64,000 bases of DNA from Indioceanicola profundi (GCF_003568845.1 NZ_CP030126.1:3021501-3085500); one strand, 5' to 3'. Counted from the stretch's first letter, positions 24,891-34,632 are shown. Notes: generated by a model not told the origin, from the sequence alone. Program-made: numbers and translations.

Positions 24891-25177
24891 CGAGGCGCCC
24901 CATCCTCGTCATAGAGCCAGCTCTCATCATGCAGGCTTGCGAGCTGTTCGGGCGTCAGGCCGGCCTTGAACCGTTCCGAGATTTCCCGGACGCGCTGCAG
25001 CCGTGCTTCCCGTTCCTCCGGGCTCCAACGGCCCTTGGCCGCCGGCATCCGCTCCAGCCGCTCCTTCAGCGAGCTTTTCACCGCATCCGCCACGGACATG
25101 CCGGTGCGCGCGGCCAGCTCTTCCGCAAGCCGGGCGGCTTCCTCGTCCTCGATGACAAGGCGGGTGATCTTGTTCAT
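24887..25177 (-). CDS. vapB: VapB-type antitoxin
   Basis: A 96-residue antitoxin of the Rv0623/PSK-like VapB type. The N-terminal ribbon-helix-helix reads ITRLVIEDEEAARLAEELAARTGMSVADAV and would bind operator DNA; the C-terminal half with LYDEDGAPR is the segment that wraps and inhibits VapC. It precedes vapC with a four-base overlap. The pair sits between dnaQ and a quinone reductase, an accessory insertion in the otherwise conserved origin block. Confidence 0.9.
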   Translation of the reverse strand: MNKITRLVIEDEEAARLAEELAARTGMSVADAVKSSLKERLERMPAAKGRWSPEEREARLQRVREISERFKAGLTPEQLASLHDESWLYDEDGAPR

Positions 25178-25246
25178 GGGTACGGCACTCCACGGACGGG
25201 CCTCAGGATAACACCCATCGCCCCGTCCGTGGAGTCGCTGCCGGGA

Positions 25247-26221
25247 TCAGGGCAGCAGCACGGTGGAGCCGGTGGTCTTCCGGGCTTCCAGGTCGCGGTG
25301 CGCCTGGGCGGCCTCGCGCAGCGGATAGGTCTGGCGGACATCGATCTTCACCCGTCCGTCCTGGACAACGGCGAACAGGTCGTTGGCCGTGTCCACCAGC
25401 TCCTGGCGGGTGGAGGTGTAGTTCGCCAGGGACGGGCGGGTGATGAACAACCCGCCCCGCTGGGCCAGCATGTTCAGGCTGAAGGGCGGAACCGGGCCGG
25501 AGGCGTTGCCGAAGCTGACCATCATCCCCCGTGGGGCGAGGCAGTCCAGGCTGGTTTCGAACATGTCCTTGCCCACACCATCATAGACGACGGGCACGCC
25601 CTTGCCGCCGGTGATCTCCTTCACCCGCTCGACCACATTCTCCTCGCGGTACAGCACCGGATGATCGCAGCCATTGGCGCGGGCCAGCTCGGCCTTTTCC
25701 TCCGACCCCACCGTGCCGATCACGGTGCAGCCCAAGGCCTTGGCCCATTGGCAGGCGATCAGCCCGACGCCGCCGGCGGCGGCGTGGATGAGGATGGTCT
25801 GGCCGGCCTGCACCGGATATGTCCGGCGCAGCAGATACTGCACCGTCATGCCCTGCAGCATCATGGCCGCCGCCGTCCTGTCCTCCAGCCAGTCCGGCAG
25901 CTTCACCAGGCGCTCGGCGGGGAACAGCCGGGCCTCCGAATAGGCGCCGATGGGGGCGGTGCAATAGGCCACCCGGTCGCCTTGCTTCAGCTCGGTCACA
26001 CCTTCGCCGACCTCCTCCACCACGCCCGCGGCTTCCAGCCCCAGGGTGAAGGGCAGCGGCTGTGGATAAAGGCCGGTGCGGTGATAGACGTCGATGAAAT
26101 TGAGACCGACCGCCGTGTGGCGCAGCCGGACCTGACCCGGACCGGGGGAGCCGACCTCCACCTCCTCCCAGACCATGGCTTCGGTGCCGCCGGGGGTATG
26201 GATGCGCATCGCGTAGGGCAT
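25247..26221 (-). CDS. Zinc-independent NADPH:quinone reductase (MDR family)
   Basis: A 324-residue member of the quinone-oxidoreductase branch of the medium-chain dehydrogenases. It reduces quinones with NADPH, one electron at a time in characterised relatives. The GroES-like N-terminal domain ends near NFIDVYHRTGLYP, and the Rossmann site is HAAAGGVGLIACQWAKALG at about residues 145-165. The structural and catalytic zinc ligands of alcohol dehydrogenases are absent. It lies 11 bases downstream of the dienelactone hydrolase gene, so the two form a unit. Confidence 0.92.
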   Translation of the reverse strand: MPYAMRIHTPGGTEAMVWEEVEVGSPGPGQVRLRHTAVGLNFIDVYHRTGLYPQPLPFTLGLEAAGVVEEVGEGVTELKQGDRVAYCTAPIGAYSEARLFPAERLVKLPDWLEDRTAAAMMLQGMTVQYLLRRTYPVQAGQTILIHAAAGGVGLIACQWAKALGCTVIGTVGSEEKAELARANGCDHPVLYREENVVERVKEITGGKGVPVVYDGVGKDMFETSLDCLAPRGMMVSFGNASGPVPPFSLNMLAQRGGLFITRPSLANYTSTRQELVDTANDLFAVVQDGRVKIDVRQTYPLREAAQAHRDLEARKTTGSTVLLP

Positions 26222-26232
26222 GGGGGCGTTCC

Positions 26233-26928
26233 TTACTTCAGGTGCTCGGCGAAAAAGGCGGCGGTGCGCTCATTGGCGATCCGGGCGGCTTCCGGGTCCC
26301 AGTGATTGCCGTTGGTGCGGGCGAAGGCGTGGTCCTGGTCCGGGTAGCTGTGGATCGTGACCATGCGGTTGTCCGCCAGCGCGGCCTTGATCTGGGCCTG
26401 CGCCTCCGGCGGAACGAACTGGTCCTTGCCGCCCATATGCATCAGCAGCGGGCAGTCGATGGCCGTCGCCTCGTCCAGGTTCTTCTCGATGCCGACGCCG
26501 TAATAGGCGACATTGCAATCGGCGTCGGAGCGGGTGGCCATCAGATAGGCCAGCTTGCCGCCCATGCAGTAGCCGACGGAGCCGACCTTGCCGGTAACGC
26601 CCTTGTAGCCGCGCAGGAAGTCCAGCGTGGCGACCAGATCCTCCACGCCCTTGGCCTCGCTGAAGCCCTGGTAGAGCTGGAAGGCCTTCTGCCACTCCGC
26701 CTCGGTCTGGTCGGTGAGGTTGATGCCCGGCTCCTGCCGCCAGAACAGGTCGGGGCAGATGGCGAAATAGCCCTGTGCCGCATACTCGTCGCACTGGCGG
26801 CGGATCTGGTCGTTGACGCCGAAAATCTCCTGGATCACCAGGATGCCGGGGCCGCTGCCGGATGCCGGCTCCGCCACATATGCGTAGAAACTGCCGCCAT
26901 CGCCGGCCTTGATGGTCACGTCGGTCAT
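26233..26928 (-). CDS. Dienelactone hydrolase family protein
   Basis: A 231-residue alpha/beta hydrolase. The catalytic triad of the family is visible: Cys in VGYCMGGKLAYLMA, Asp in MGGKDQFVPPE and His in PDQDHAFARTNG. Characterised relatives open the lactone ring in chloroaromatic degradation, but most genomic members act on unknown esters. The start at 26928 has AGGGGGG about eight bases ahead. First gene of a pair with the quinone reductase, hinting at a shared role with reactive or aromatic compounds. Confidence 0.92.
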   Translation of the reverse strand: MTDVTIKAGDGGSFYAYVAEPASGSGPGILVIQEIFGVNDQIRRQCDEYAAQGYFAICPDLFWRQEPGINLTDQTEAEWQKAFQLYQGFSEAKGVEDLVATLDFLRGYKGVTGKVGSVGYCMGGKLAYLMATRSDADCNVAYYGVGIEKNLDEATAIDCPLLMHMGGKDQFVPPEAQAQIKAALADNRMVTIHSYPDQDHAFARTNGNHWDPEAARIANERTAAFFAEHLK

Positions 26929-27135
26929 GCCTGCCCCCCTTGGACGTTCTTCGCTGGTGGTCTCTCTCCGAAGCGCCGCCGGCATGGCCGGGGCGGGAAT
27001 AGTTAACCAGGGCTGAACGATACAGGCGGAGCGGTTTGTTGTCACGGCACCGGGACCGGTGGTAACCCGATCTTCTCGAAGCATCTCCGTGGCTTGCCTG
27101 TTGCCCATCATTCCCTTTCCATGAGGAGGCGCACC

Positions 27136-27774
27136 ATGGATGACAACGCCACCGCGACAAAGCCCAGCCTGTTCATCAGCCGCACCTCCCCCTATGCCCG
27201 CAAGGTGCTGGTGGTGGCGCATGAGAAGGGCATGGCGCACGACCTCGCCATCGTGGAGGTCGACCCCTGGACCAGCCCGGCGGAGCTGCTGGCCGCTAAT
27301 CCCCTGTCCCGCATCCCCGCCCTGGCGCTGGCCGACGGCTCCGCGCTGGTGGAGAGCTGGGTGATCGCCGATTACCTGGACCATGTCGGGCCGGGTGCGA
27401 AGCTGCTGGCGCAGACGGGGCCGGTGCGGCTCGACGCGCTGAAGCTGATGGGTATCGCGCAGGGCATGATCGATGCCGCCTATACGGCCGTGCTGGAGAA
27501 CCGCCGGCCGGAGGCGCAGCGCTCCGCCGACAAGCTGGCCCGCCATGCCGACGTGATCCGCCGCGCGGTGGCGCATCTGGATCAGCGTTTCACGTGGAAC
27601 ACGCCCGACCCGGTGGACCCGCTCGGCATGGGCGACATCGCCGTGGCCACCGCCCTCTCCTATCTCGATTTCCGCCATGCGGATCTGGGCTGGCGGGAGC
27701 TGGGGGAGAATCTGGCGGCCTGGTACGATGTGGTGCGGGAGCGGCCGAGCTTCCGCCACACCGATTTCGGCTGA
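27136..27774 (+). CDS. Glutathione S-transferase family protein
   Basis: A 212-residue GST: thioredoxin-like N-terminal domain (SLFISRTSPYARKVLVVAHEKG with the catalytic Ser/Tyr region, then SRIPALALADGSALVESWVIADYL with the cis-Pro and glutathione-binding ES) and an all-helical C-terminal domain with GMGDIAVATALSYLDFR. It would conjugate or reduce with glutathione. GAGGAGG precedes the ATG at 27136. The codons for RFTWN carry a parS-type sequence. Convergent with the next gene, stops eight bases apart. Confidence 0.93.
   Translation: MDDNATATKPSLFISRTSPYARKVLVVAHEKGMAHDLAIVEVDPWTSPAELLAANPLSRIPALALADGSALVESWVIADYLDHVGPGAKLLAQTGPVRLDALKLMGIAQGMIDAAYTAVLENRRPEAQRSADKLARHADVIRRAVAHLDQRFTWNTPDPVDPLGMGDIAVATALSYLDFRHADLGWRELGENLAAWYDVVRERPSFRHTDFG
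27586..27601. promoter_or_regulatory. parS-like ParB-binding site inside the GST gene
   Basis: CGTTTCACGTGGAACA is the reverse complement of the parS sequence at 30718 and 35233 with one mismatch at an end base. It lies in coding sequence about 8 kb from parAB. Confidence 0.65.
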
Positions 27775-27781
27775 GCTGCCC

Positions 27782-29830
27782 CTACCCCCTGATCTTCTCC
27801 CGCAAAGCCTCCGGCTCTGTCACCGGGAGGGAGCAGCTCATCTCCCGGCAGACATAGGCGGCGGCCGCCTCGTCCACCGGTCCCTTCCCCGCCGCCGGAT
27901 GGCCGTCCGGCAGCGCCGTGCCCGGACCGATCGGCGTCAGGACCAGGTTGGGCTGGCTGACGGAGACGGCGGCCCGCAGCAGGTCCTGGGTATCCGGCGC
28001 ATCCGGATCGCCGGCCACCACCACCTGCACCGCCTGCTCCAGCAGGTCCAGATTGTTCAGATAGTTGGTCAGGGGGAAGAAGTTCCGCGCCAGCTCCCCG
28101 CTGAAGGCCGTGACCAGCGCATCCGCCCGGTCGCGGTAGGCCTGATCGCCGGTCAGGTACCAGAGCCTGGCCAGCACGCCCAGCATGGTGCCGTTGCCGC
28201 TGGGCACGGCATTGTCCTGGGCGTTGCGGGGCCGGACGATCAGGTCCATGGCATCGTCCGCCACCAGGAAATAGCCGCCGCCGGCATCGTCCCAGAAATG
28301 CCGGTCGCAGACCGCCGCCCATTGGCGGGCCTGGTCCACATGGCTCCAATCACCGGTCACCTCGAACAGGGCCAGTGCCGCGCGGGCCATGTTGGCGTAA
28401 TCGTCCAGCGTGCCGGAATGCTTCAGGATGGCGTTGCGCCAGGAATGGTGCAGCCGCCCGTTCATCTGCATGTGGTCGCGCACAAAGGCGAAGGCGGTTG
28501 CGGCGGCATCGATCCAGCGCGGTTCCCCGAACACCGCCCCTGCCCTGGCGAGTGCCGCTATCATCAGCCCGTTCCAGTCGGCTAGCACCTTGTCGTCCCA
28601 GCCGGGGCGCACCCGCCTTTCCCGCGCCTCGAACAGGCGGGCGCGTAGCGCTGCGAGCCGCCCCTCCTCCTCGTCCCCCAGCCAGTCGGGATGGCGCAGA
28701 CGGTTGGGGATGTTCGTGTGCTCCCAATTGCCAGCCGCGGTGATGTCGTAGACCTCGCAGAAGCGCCCGGCGTCGGCGCCCAGCAGGCCGGTGACCTCCT
28801 CCAGGGACCAGACATAGAACCGGCCCTCCTGCCCCTCGCTGTCGGCGTCCAGCGTGGCGGCGAAGCCGCCGCCCGGCCTTTCGCCCCTGCCGGAGATCAT
28901 TTCCCGCAGCACCCAATCCGCCGTTTCCCGCACCCGCGCGGCGAACAGGGGATTGCCGGTCTCCTGCCATACCGTGGTGAGCAGGTCGATGAGCTGGGCA
29001 TTGTCGTACAGCATCTTCTCGAAATGCGGGACCAGCCACTCCCGGTCGGTGGAGTAGCGGGCGAAGCCGCCGCCCAGATGGTCGTAGATGCCGCCCTGGC
29101 ACATCCAGGTCAGGGTGGCGGTCACGGCGGTGTGGAAATCCTGCCGGCGGGTCCGCAGCCAAGCGCGCCACAGCAGGTCGAAGATGCCGGTCTGGGGAAA
29201 TTTCGGCGCGTCCCCGATACCGCCATGGACCGGGTCCACCTCCCGCAGCAGCCGGTCGGCCACCTGGTCCAGGACGGCGGGGTCCACCGCACCGCCGGGC
29301 CGGTTCTGCGCCAGCTTCTCCAGCGCGTCCTTCAGCGCGCTGACATTGCGGGCCACCTTGTCCGGCTCCTTGTGGAACGTGTCCGCCACGCCGCGCAGCA
29401 CGTCCGGGAAGCCGGGCCGGCCCCATTTCGTTTCCGGCGGGAAATAGGTGCCGCCCCAGAACGGCTCCCCCTCCGGCGTCAGGAACATGGTCAGCGGCCA
29501 GCCGCCCTGCTGGCCCAGCAGGGACAGGGCGGACTGGTAGATCTGGTCCACATCCGGCCGCTCCTCCCGGTCCACCTTGATGTTGACGAACAGTTCGTTC
29601 ATCAGCCCGGCGATGGCCTCATCCTCGAAGCATTCATGGGCCATGACATGGCACCAGTGGCAGGCGGCATAGCCCACGGACAGCAGCACCGGCTTGCCCT
29701 CCGCCCTGGCGCGGGCGAAGGCCTCCTCGCCCCAGGCCATCCAGTGGACCGGGTTCTCCGCATGTTGCAGCAGATAGGGGCTGGTCTCCTGCCCGAGCTG
29801 GTTGCCGGATCCGTTCGCTGCCATCGCCAT
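27782..29830 (-). CDS. YyaL/DUF255-type thioredoxin-fold and six-hairpin protein
   Basis: About 682 residues, the normal length for the DUF255/SSP411 family (human SPATA20 homologues). The N-terminal thioredoxin-like domain contains [16 protein letters not shown] with a CxxC pair and [13 protein letters not shown]; the rest is an (alpha/alpha) barrel of the glycosidase type, with [23 protein letters not shown] and ILLADWNGL-like [17 protein letters not shown]. Biological role is not established in bacteria. Start at 29830 follows GAGAGGAGAG. Convergent with the glutathione transferase; divergent from the DUF6489 gene. Confidence 0.92.
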   Translation of the reverse strand: MAMAANGSGNQLGQETSPYLLQHAENPVHWMAWGEEAFARARAEGKPVLLSVGYAACHWCHVMAHECFEDEAIAGLMNELFVNIKVDREERPDVDQIYQSALSLLGQQGGWPLTMFLTPEGEPFWGGTYFPPETKWGRPGFPDVLRGVADTFHKEPDKVARNVSALKDALEKLAQNRPGGAVDPAVLDQVADRLLREVDPVHGGIGDAPKFPQTGIFDLLWRAWLRTRRQDFHTAVTATLTWMCQGGIYDHLGGGFARYSTDREWLVPHFEKMLYDNAQLIDLLTTVWQETGNPLFAARVRETADWVLREMISGRGERPGGGFAATLDADSEGQEGRFYVWSLEEVTGLLGADAGRFCEVYDITAAGNWEHTNIPNRLRHPDWLGDEEEGRLAALRARLFEARERRVRPGWDDKVLADWNGLMIAALARAGAVFGEPRWIDAAATAFAFVRDHMQMNGRLHHSWRNAILKHSGTLDDYANMARAALALFEVTGDWSHVDQARQWAAVCDRHFWDDAGGGYFLVADDAMDLIVRPRNAQDNAVPSGNGTMLGVLARLWYLTGDQAYRDRADALVTAFSGELARNFFPLTNYLNNLDLLEQAVQVVVAGDPDAPDTQDLLRAAVSVSQPNLVLTPIGPGTALPDGHPAAGKGPVDEAAAAYVCREMSCSLPVTEPEALREKIRG

Positions 29831-29983
29831 GCTCCTCTCCTCTCTCGACTGTCCGCAACCCTTGCCCGGACCCTCGCCGCCGGCCACCTTTGCCCGCAGG
29901 ATAGCGTCGTGTAGACTGCGCCCAATCCTGAAATCCGGCATCACGCCAGCCCCGCGCCCCGTGCGCCCGCCAGAGGACCCGGC

Positions 29984-30247
29984 ATGAAGATCACCGTGAA
30001 CATCGATTGCACGCCGGAGGAGGCCCGGACCTTCCTGGGGCTGCCGGACGTCAAGCCGATGCAGGATGTCCTGATGAAACAACTCGAGGACCGGATGAGC
30101 GCGAACATCCAGGCCATGGACCCGGAGAATCTGATGAAGACCTGGCTGCCCATGGGACTTCAGAACCTGGAGCAGATGCAGAAATTCATGTGGAACCAGA
30201 TGACCACCGCCATGGGTGGCAGCAATGCCAAGGACCAGAAGAAGTGA
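29984..30247 (+). CDS. Small conserved protein, DUF6489-like
   Basis: An 87-residue, highly charged helical protein beginning [28 protein letters not shown], a start I associate with DUF6489 of alphaproteobacteria. Met-rich amphipathic helices follow ([18 protein letters not shown]), resembling phasin-like or membrane-surface proteins, but no function is known. Its TGA overlaps a GTG start of the ferredoxin-like gene, so the two were translated together. Confidence 0.82.
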   Translation: MKITVNIDCTPEEARTFLGLPDVKPMQDVLMKQLEDRMSANIQAMDPENLMKTWLPMGLQNLEQMQKFMWNQMTTAMGGSNAKDQKK

Positions 30248-30619
30248 GTGAGACAGACGTGAAGGACCCGGCCCCCTATTTCCAGACCCATGTGTTCTGC
30301 TGCACGAACGAGCGGGAGGAGGGTCATCCCCGCGGAAGCTGCAAGCTGCGGGGGCGGAGCCGCTGCGCGACTACATGAAGAAGCGGGCCACGGCCTTGGG
30401 CCTGAATGTGGGCATGCGTGTCAACGCCGCGGCTGCCTGGACCGCTGCGAGCTGGGGCCGGTGATGGTGATCTATCCGGAAGGCGTCTGGTACAGCTATA
30501 GCTCCAGGCAGGATGTGGACGAAATCCTGGAGACGCATGTGAAGGGCGGCGGCCGTGTGGAGCGGCTGATGCTCCAGCCAGCGGACAAGAAGCCGGGGGA
30601 TCGGGAGGGGCGTTCGTAG
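30244..30619 (+). pseudogene. Shethna-type (2Fe-2S) ferredoxin-like gene with two frameshifts
   Basis: From the GTG at 30244 the frame reads [23 protein letters not shown] and then loses register at a run of five G near 30350. Adding one G restores [20 protein letters not shown]; a second missing G near 30434 is needed to reach GCLDRCELGPVMVIYPEGVW. The repaired product of about 125 residues has the cysteines of thioredoxin-like [2Fe-2S] ferredoxins (CCTN..., SCK, GCLDRC). Both losses fall in G-runs, so a base-calling error is as likely as a true pseudogene. The terminal TAG lies inside a GTAGGTCGG repeat. Confidence 0.75.
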
Positions 30620-30710
30620 GTCGGATCGAGCGGAGCGCTGATCCGACACGGTAATGAAGACCGGGGACGGTGTGTCGGATCATCGCCCTGTCGGGCTCGA
30701 TCCGACTTAC
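30616..30710. repeat. Palindromic repeat, GTAGGTCGGATC subfamily
   Basis: Starts GTAGGTCGGATCGAGCGGAG and ends GGCTCGATCCGACTTAC; inner arms GATCCGACAC and GTGTCGGATC also pair. Its first bases hold the stop codon of the ferredoxin-like gene and its end lies eight bases before a parS site. Confidence 0.82.
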
Positions 30711-30717
30711 GGTTCCA

Positions 30718-30733
30718 TGTTCCACGTGAAACA
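30718..30733. promoter_or_regulatory. parS centromere site upstream of mnmE
   Basis: TGTTCCACGTGAAACA, one base from the Bacillus-type consensus TGTTTCACGTGAAACA and with perfect outer palindrome. It lies 7 bases before the mnmE start and about 5 kb from parA. An identical 16-mer lies at 35233. Confidence 0.88.
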
Positions 30734-30739
30734 CAGATC

Positions 30740-32062
30740 ATGAGCACGGACACCATCTTCGCTCTGGCATCCGCCCAGGGCCGCGCCGGGGTGCAGGTGG
30801 TGCGCATCTCCGGGCCGGAGGCGGGCGCGGCTTTGGAGCGGCTGACCGGCCGGCCTCCGCCCCCGCCGCGCCAAGCCGCCCTTGCCGCCCTGCGCGATCC
30901 CGCCACTGGCGAAATCTTCGACAAGGCCCTGGTGCTCCGCTTCGCCGCCCCGGCCAGCTTCACCGGCGAGGATGTGGTGGAGTTGCACCTGCATGGCGGG
31001 CGGGCGGTGCTCACGGCGTCGACAGACACCCTGTCCGCGCTCGGCCTCAGGGTGGCGGAACCGGGGGAGTTCAGCCGGCGGGCCTTTGAGAACGGCAAGC
31101 TGGATTTGACGGAGGCCGAGGCCATCGCCGATCTGGTGAATGCCGAAACGGCGGCGCAACGGCGTCAGGCGCTGCGGCAGATGGATGGCGCGCTCGGCCG
31201 CCTGTACGACGATTGGCGCCTGCGCCTGACCCGCGCCCTGGCCCATATGGAAGCCGATATCGACTTCCCGGATGAGGATCTGCCGGACGGCATCGCCCCC
31301 GCCGTGCGGCCCGTGCTGACCGCCCTGCTGGCGGAGCTGCGCGCCCATCTGGCGGACGACCACAGGGGGGAGCGGCTGCGCGACGGCATCTCCATCGCCA
31401 TCCTGGGGGCGCCCAATGCCGGCAAGTCCAGCCTGCTGAACGCCATCGCCCGGCGCGACGTCGCCATCGTCAGCGCCCAGGCCGGCACCACCCGCGACGT
31501 GATCGAGGTGGCCCTGGACCTCGGCGGCTATCCTGTCCTTCTGGCCGATACCGCCGGCCTGCGCGAGGCGGCGGATGTGGTGGAGACAGAGGGCATCCGG
31601 CGTGCGCTTGCCCGCGCGAAGAATGCCGACCTGAAGCTGCTGGTCTTCGACGCCACCGTTCCGCCCGATGCGGCCACGCTGGAACTGGCGGATGACGACG
31701 CCCTGATCGTCCTGAACAAGGCAGAGCTGGCATCCCAGCCCCCATCGCCCCTGCCCGGCCGCCCCGCCCTTCCCGTTTCCGCCGCCACGGGTTCCGGTCT
31801 TCCCGAACTGCTGGCGGCATTGGGGGCGGAGGTGGCGAAGCGCTACGCCCCGACCGGCGCCCCCGCCCTGACCCGCGCCCGCCACCGCAAGGCGTTGGAG
31901 GAGTGCCGGGACCATCTGGACCGGGCGCTCACCGCCGGTCTTCCCGAGCTGGCTGCCGAGGATGTCCGCTTGGCCGTCCGCGCCCTGGGCCGCATCACCG
32001 GGCGGGTGGATGTGGAGGATTTGCTGGACGTGATCTTCCGGGATTTCTGCATCGGCAAGTGA
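30740..32062 (+). CDS. mnmE: tRNA uridine-5-carboxymethylaminomethyl GTPase MnmE
   Basis: A 440-residue GTPase that, with MnmG, modifies wobble uridine U34 to cmnm5U in several tRNAs. The N-terminal folate-binding domain starts DTIFALASAQGRAGVQVVRISG; helical domain follows; the G domain carries ILGAPNAGKSSLLN (about residue 220), the K-loop/switch TTRDVIE, DTAGLRE and NKAE; the C-terminus ends with the obligatory FCIGK, whose Cys is essential. Length is normal. mnmG follows on the same strand after a repeat-filled gap of about 385 bases. Confidence 0.97.
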   Translation: MSTDTIFALASAQGRAGVQVVRISGPEAGAALERLTGRPPPPPRQAALAALRDPATGEIFDKALVLRFAAPASFTGEDVVELHLHGGRAVLTASTDTLSALGLRVAEPGEFSRRAFENGKLDLTEAEAIADLVNAETAAQRRQALRQMDGALGRLYDDWRLRLTRALAHMEADIDFPDEDLPDGIAPAVRPVLTALLAELRAHLADDHRGERLRDGISIAILGAPNAGKSSLLNAIARRDVAIVSAQAGTTRDVIEVALDLGGYPVLLADTAGLREAADVVETEGIRRALARAKNADLKLLVFDATVPPDAATLELADDDALIVLNKAELASQPPSPLPGRPALPVSAATGSGLPELLAALGAEVAKRYAPTGAPALTRARHRKALEECRDHLDRALTAGLPELAAEDVRLAVRALGRITGRVDVEDLLDVIFRDFCIGK

Positions 32063-32065
32063 TGC

Positions 32066-32117
32066 GTAGGTCGCAAGAAGGCGAAGCCGTATTGCGACGA
32101 TCCGCGCTCTATCGTCG
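32066..32117. repeat. Half copy, GTAGGTCGCAAG subfamily
   Basis: GTAGGTCGCAAGAAGGCGAA followed by GCCGTATTGCGACGATC matches the left arm of the copies at 22984 and 58083, but no right arm with CGACCTAC follows. It begins three bases after the mnmE stop. Confidence 0.65.
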
Positions 32118-32129
32118 GGCTTTCCGACA

Positions 32130-32351
32130 TTTTGAAGGATGAAAAGGATACCGGTTCCGCCGGCTGGAAGATGAATATGATCGACCTCCCCCGGGGCGGC
32201 AGGGTGCCGACCTCGGCCAATGGCTGGCGGCTTCGCCCAAGCGCCGCAGGCAATCAGCCCCATGAGGTCCTCGCCCCTGTGGACAACCCCTGCCACCCCA
32301 TTATTTCCATCCTGCAGCCGGCGCAGCCGGCATCCTTTCCATCCTCCAAAA
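32130..32351. repeat. Long inverted repeat with GGATGAA units between mnmE and mnmG
   Basis: Left arm 32130-32182 contains TTTTGAAGGATGAAAAGGAT followed by ACCGG..CCGGCTGGAAGATGAATATGAT; right arm 32298-32351 reads, on the opposite strand, TTTTGGAGGATGGAAAGGAT followed by GCCGGCTGC..GGATGGAAATAATGG. The arms are imperfect (some tens of bases each) with about 115 bases between. No gene is seen in the loop. Same family as the repeats at 58242-58583. Confidence 0.65.
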
Positions 32352-32447
32352 ACCCCAGCTCATCCCGCCCCGTACAGCCCCGCAAGCAATCCACCCCCGC
32401 GCCCTCCGCCCTGGACGTTCCCATGTGGAACCCCTACATTCCGCGCC

Positions 32448-34307
32448 ATGCAGCAGTACGACGTGATCGTGGTGGGCGGTGGCCATGCGGGATGCGAGGC
32501 CGCCGCCGCGGCAGCGCGCCTGGGAGCCCGGACCGCGCTGGTGACCCACAAGATCGAAACCATCGGTGAGATGTCCTGCAACCCGGCCATCGGCGGCCTG
32601 GGCAAGGGGCATCTCGTGCGTGAGATCGACGCGCTGGACGGCGTCATGGGCCGGGTCACGGACCAGGGCGGCATCCAGTTCCGCGTGCTGAACCGGTCCA
32701 AGGGCCCCGCCGTCCGCGGCCCCCGCGCCCAGGCCGACCGCAAGCTCTACCGCCAGGCCATGCAGGCCGCACTGCGCGCCCAGCCGAACCTGGAGCTGGT
32801 GGCCGCGGCCGTGGAGGATCTGATTATCGATCCCGCCGGCCATTGCGCCGGCGTCATTACGGCGGAGGGGGAGGAAATCCGCGCCGGGGCCGTGGTGCTG
32901 ACCACCGGCACCTTCCTGCGCGGCCTGATCCATATCGGGGAGGAGAAGATCCCCGCCGGCCGCGTGGGCGAGGCGCCGGCCATGGGCCTGTCCGCCACGC
33001 TGGACCGCTACGGCTTCCCGCTGGGCCGGCTGAAGACCGGCACGCCGCCGCGGCTGGACGGGCGCACCATCGACTGGGCCGGGCTGGAGATGCAGCCCGG
33101 CGACGACCCGCCGCCGCCCTTCTCCACCCTGACCAGCCGGATCACGACGCCGCAGGTCCAGTGCGCCATCACCTATACCAGTGCCGCGGTGCATGAGGCG
33201 ATCCGCGCCAACCTGCATCGCGCCCCGATCTATTCCGGCCAGATCGAAGGCACCGGCCCGCGCTACTGCCCCTCCATCGAGGACAAGGTGGTGCGCTTCG
33301 CCGACAAGGACCGGCACCAGATATTCCTGGAGCCGGAGGGGCTGGACGATGACACCGTTTATCCCAACGGCATCTCCACCAGCCTGCCGAAGGATGTGCA
33401 GGCCGAAATCCTGCGCAATATTCCGGGGCTGGAGCATGCCGTCATGCTGCGGCCCGGCTATGCCATCGAATACGACTATGTCGACCCGCGGGAGTTGACG
33501 GCCAGCCTGGAGACCAAGCGCCTGCCGCGCCTGTTCCTGGCCGGCCAGATCAATGGCACGACCGGCTATGAGGAGGCGGCGGCGCAGGGGCTGATGGCCG
33601 GCATCAATGCGGCGCTCGCCGTCGGCGGTTCCGCGCCCATGGTGCTGGACCGGAGCCAGGCCTATATCGGCGTGTTGATCGACGACCTGATCACCCGCGG
33701 CACGACGGAGCCCTACCGCATGTTCACCAGCCGGGCGGAATACCGGCTGGTGCTGCGCGCCGACAATGCCGACCAGCGGCTGACCGATCTCGGCCTTGCC
33801 GTGGGCGTGGTGGGCTCGCAGCGGCGGAATCACTGGCAGGCCAAGTCGGCGGCGCTGACCTCCGCCCGTGAGCTTGCCACCCGGCTGGCCGCGACGCCGA
33901 ACGAGCTGGAGCGGCACGGCATCCATGTGAACAAGGACGGCGTCCGCCGCACGGCGCTGGACCTGCTGCGCTACCCGGACATCGACCTCGCCCGGCTTTC
34001 CGCCGTGTGGCCGGAGCTGGCGGCCCTGCCCGCCGACATCGCCGAACAGGTGGAGATCGACGGGAAATATGCCGGCTATCTGGAGCGGCAGGAGGCCGAT
34101 ATCCGCGCCTTCCGCCGGGATGAGGATCTGGCCCTGCCCGCCGATCTGGACCCGGACGCCATCCCCTCCCTCTCCGCCGAAATCCGGCAGAAGCTGCGGC
34201 AGGTCCGCCCGGCGACGCTGGGGGCGGCAGGCCGCATCCCCGGCATGACCCCGGCCGCCCTGACCTCCCTGCTGCGCCATGTGAAGCGCAAGCCGGCGGC
34301 GGCCTGA
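32448..34307 (+). CDS. mnmG: tRNA uridine-5-carboxymethylaminomethyl synthesis enzyme MnmG (GidA)
   Basis: A 619-residue FAD protein and partner of MnmE in wobble-uridine modification. The FAD site is [21 protein letters not shown] (residues 6-26); the family motifs [57 protein letters not shown] and [14 protein letters not shown] are intact, as is the C-terminal MnmE-binding region ending LLRHVKRKP. Start at 32448 follows from homology beginning [12 protein letters not shown]. gdx begins five bases after the stop. Confidence 0.97.
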   Translation: MQQYDVIVVGGGHAGCEAAAAAARLGARTALVTHKIETIGEMSCNPAIGGLGKGHLVREIDALDGVMGRVTDQGGIQFRVLNRSKGPAVRGPRAQADRKLYRQAMQAALRAQPNLELVAAAVEDLIIDPAGHCAGVITAEGEEIRAGAVVLTTGTFLRGLIHIGEEKIPAGRVGEAPAMGLSATLDRYGFPLGRLKTGTPPRLDGRTIDWAGLEMQPGDDPPPPFSTLTSRITTPQVQCAITYTSAAVHEAIRANLHRAPIYSGQIEGTGPRYCPSIEDKVVRFADKDRHQIFLEPEGLDDDTVYPNGISTSLPKDVQAEILRNIPGLEHAVMLRPGYAIEYDYVDPRELTASLETKRLPRLFLAGQINGTTGYEEAAAQGLMAGINAALAVGGSAPMVLDRSQAYIGVLIDDLITRGTTEPYRMFTSRAEYRLVLRADNADQRLTDLGLAVGVVGSQRRNHWQAKSAALTSARELATRLAATPNELERHGIHVNKDGVRRTALDLLRYPDIDLARLSAVWPELAALPADIAEQVEIDGKYAGYLERQEADIRAFRRDEDLALPADLDPDAIPSLSAEIRQKLRQVRPATLGAAGRIPGMTPAALTSLLRHVKRKPAAA

Positions 34308-34311
34308 CCCC

Positions 34312-34632
34312 ATGGCCTGGATCTATCTGACCATCGCCGGCCTGCTGGAGGTCGTGTGGGCCATCGGGCTGAGATACACGGAAGGCTTCAGCCGTCCGCT
34401 GCCCAGCCTGTTCACCCTGGCGGCCATGGGCGGCAGCTTCTGGCTGCTGTCCATCGCGCTGAAGACGCTGCCCATCGGCACGGCTTACGGGGTATGGGTG
34501 GGGATCGGCGCCGTGGGCACGGCCATTGCCGGCGTGCTGATCCTGGGCGAGCCGGCGAGCTGGGCCAAGTTCCTGTGCATCCTGCTGATCGTGGCGGGGA
34601 TCGCAGGGCTGAAGCTTACGTCCCCGTCGTAG
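34312..34632 (+). CDS. gdx: SMR-family guanidinium exporter Gdx (SugE)
   Basis: A 106-residue, four-helix inner-membrane exporter of the small multidrug resistance family. The Gdx/SugE branch is indicated by [28 protein letters not shown], with the proton/substrate Glu at residue 13, and by [24 protein letters not shown] with GE in LILGEPASW. Members of this branch export guanidinium rather than broad quaternary ammonium compounds. It lies immediately after mnmG and before rsmG, which are normally adjacent, and no guanidine riboswitch fits in the five-base gap, so it is probably read through from mnmG. Confidence 0.88.
   Translation: MAWIYLTIAGLLEVVWAIGLRYTEGFSRPLPSLFTLAAMGGSFWLLSIALKTLPIGTAYGVWVGIGAVGTAIAGVLILGEPASWAKFLCILLIVAGIAGLKLTSPS

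Noticed and set aside
26061-26069. Perfect DnaA box TGTGGATAA inside the quinone reductase gene
   Set aside because: Single, in coding DNA and without other boxes or AT-rich sequence nearby.
32417-32431. GTTCCCATGTGGAAC just before mnmG as a fifth parS site
   Set aside because: It has one extra base between the half-sites and CATG instead of the ACGT centre; ParB sites tolerate little change there.
34308-34311. Guanidine riboswitch ahead of gdx
   Set aside because: Only four bases separate mnmG and gdx, and nothing in the end of mnmG resembles a guanidine aptamer to me.
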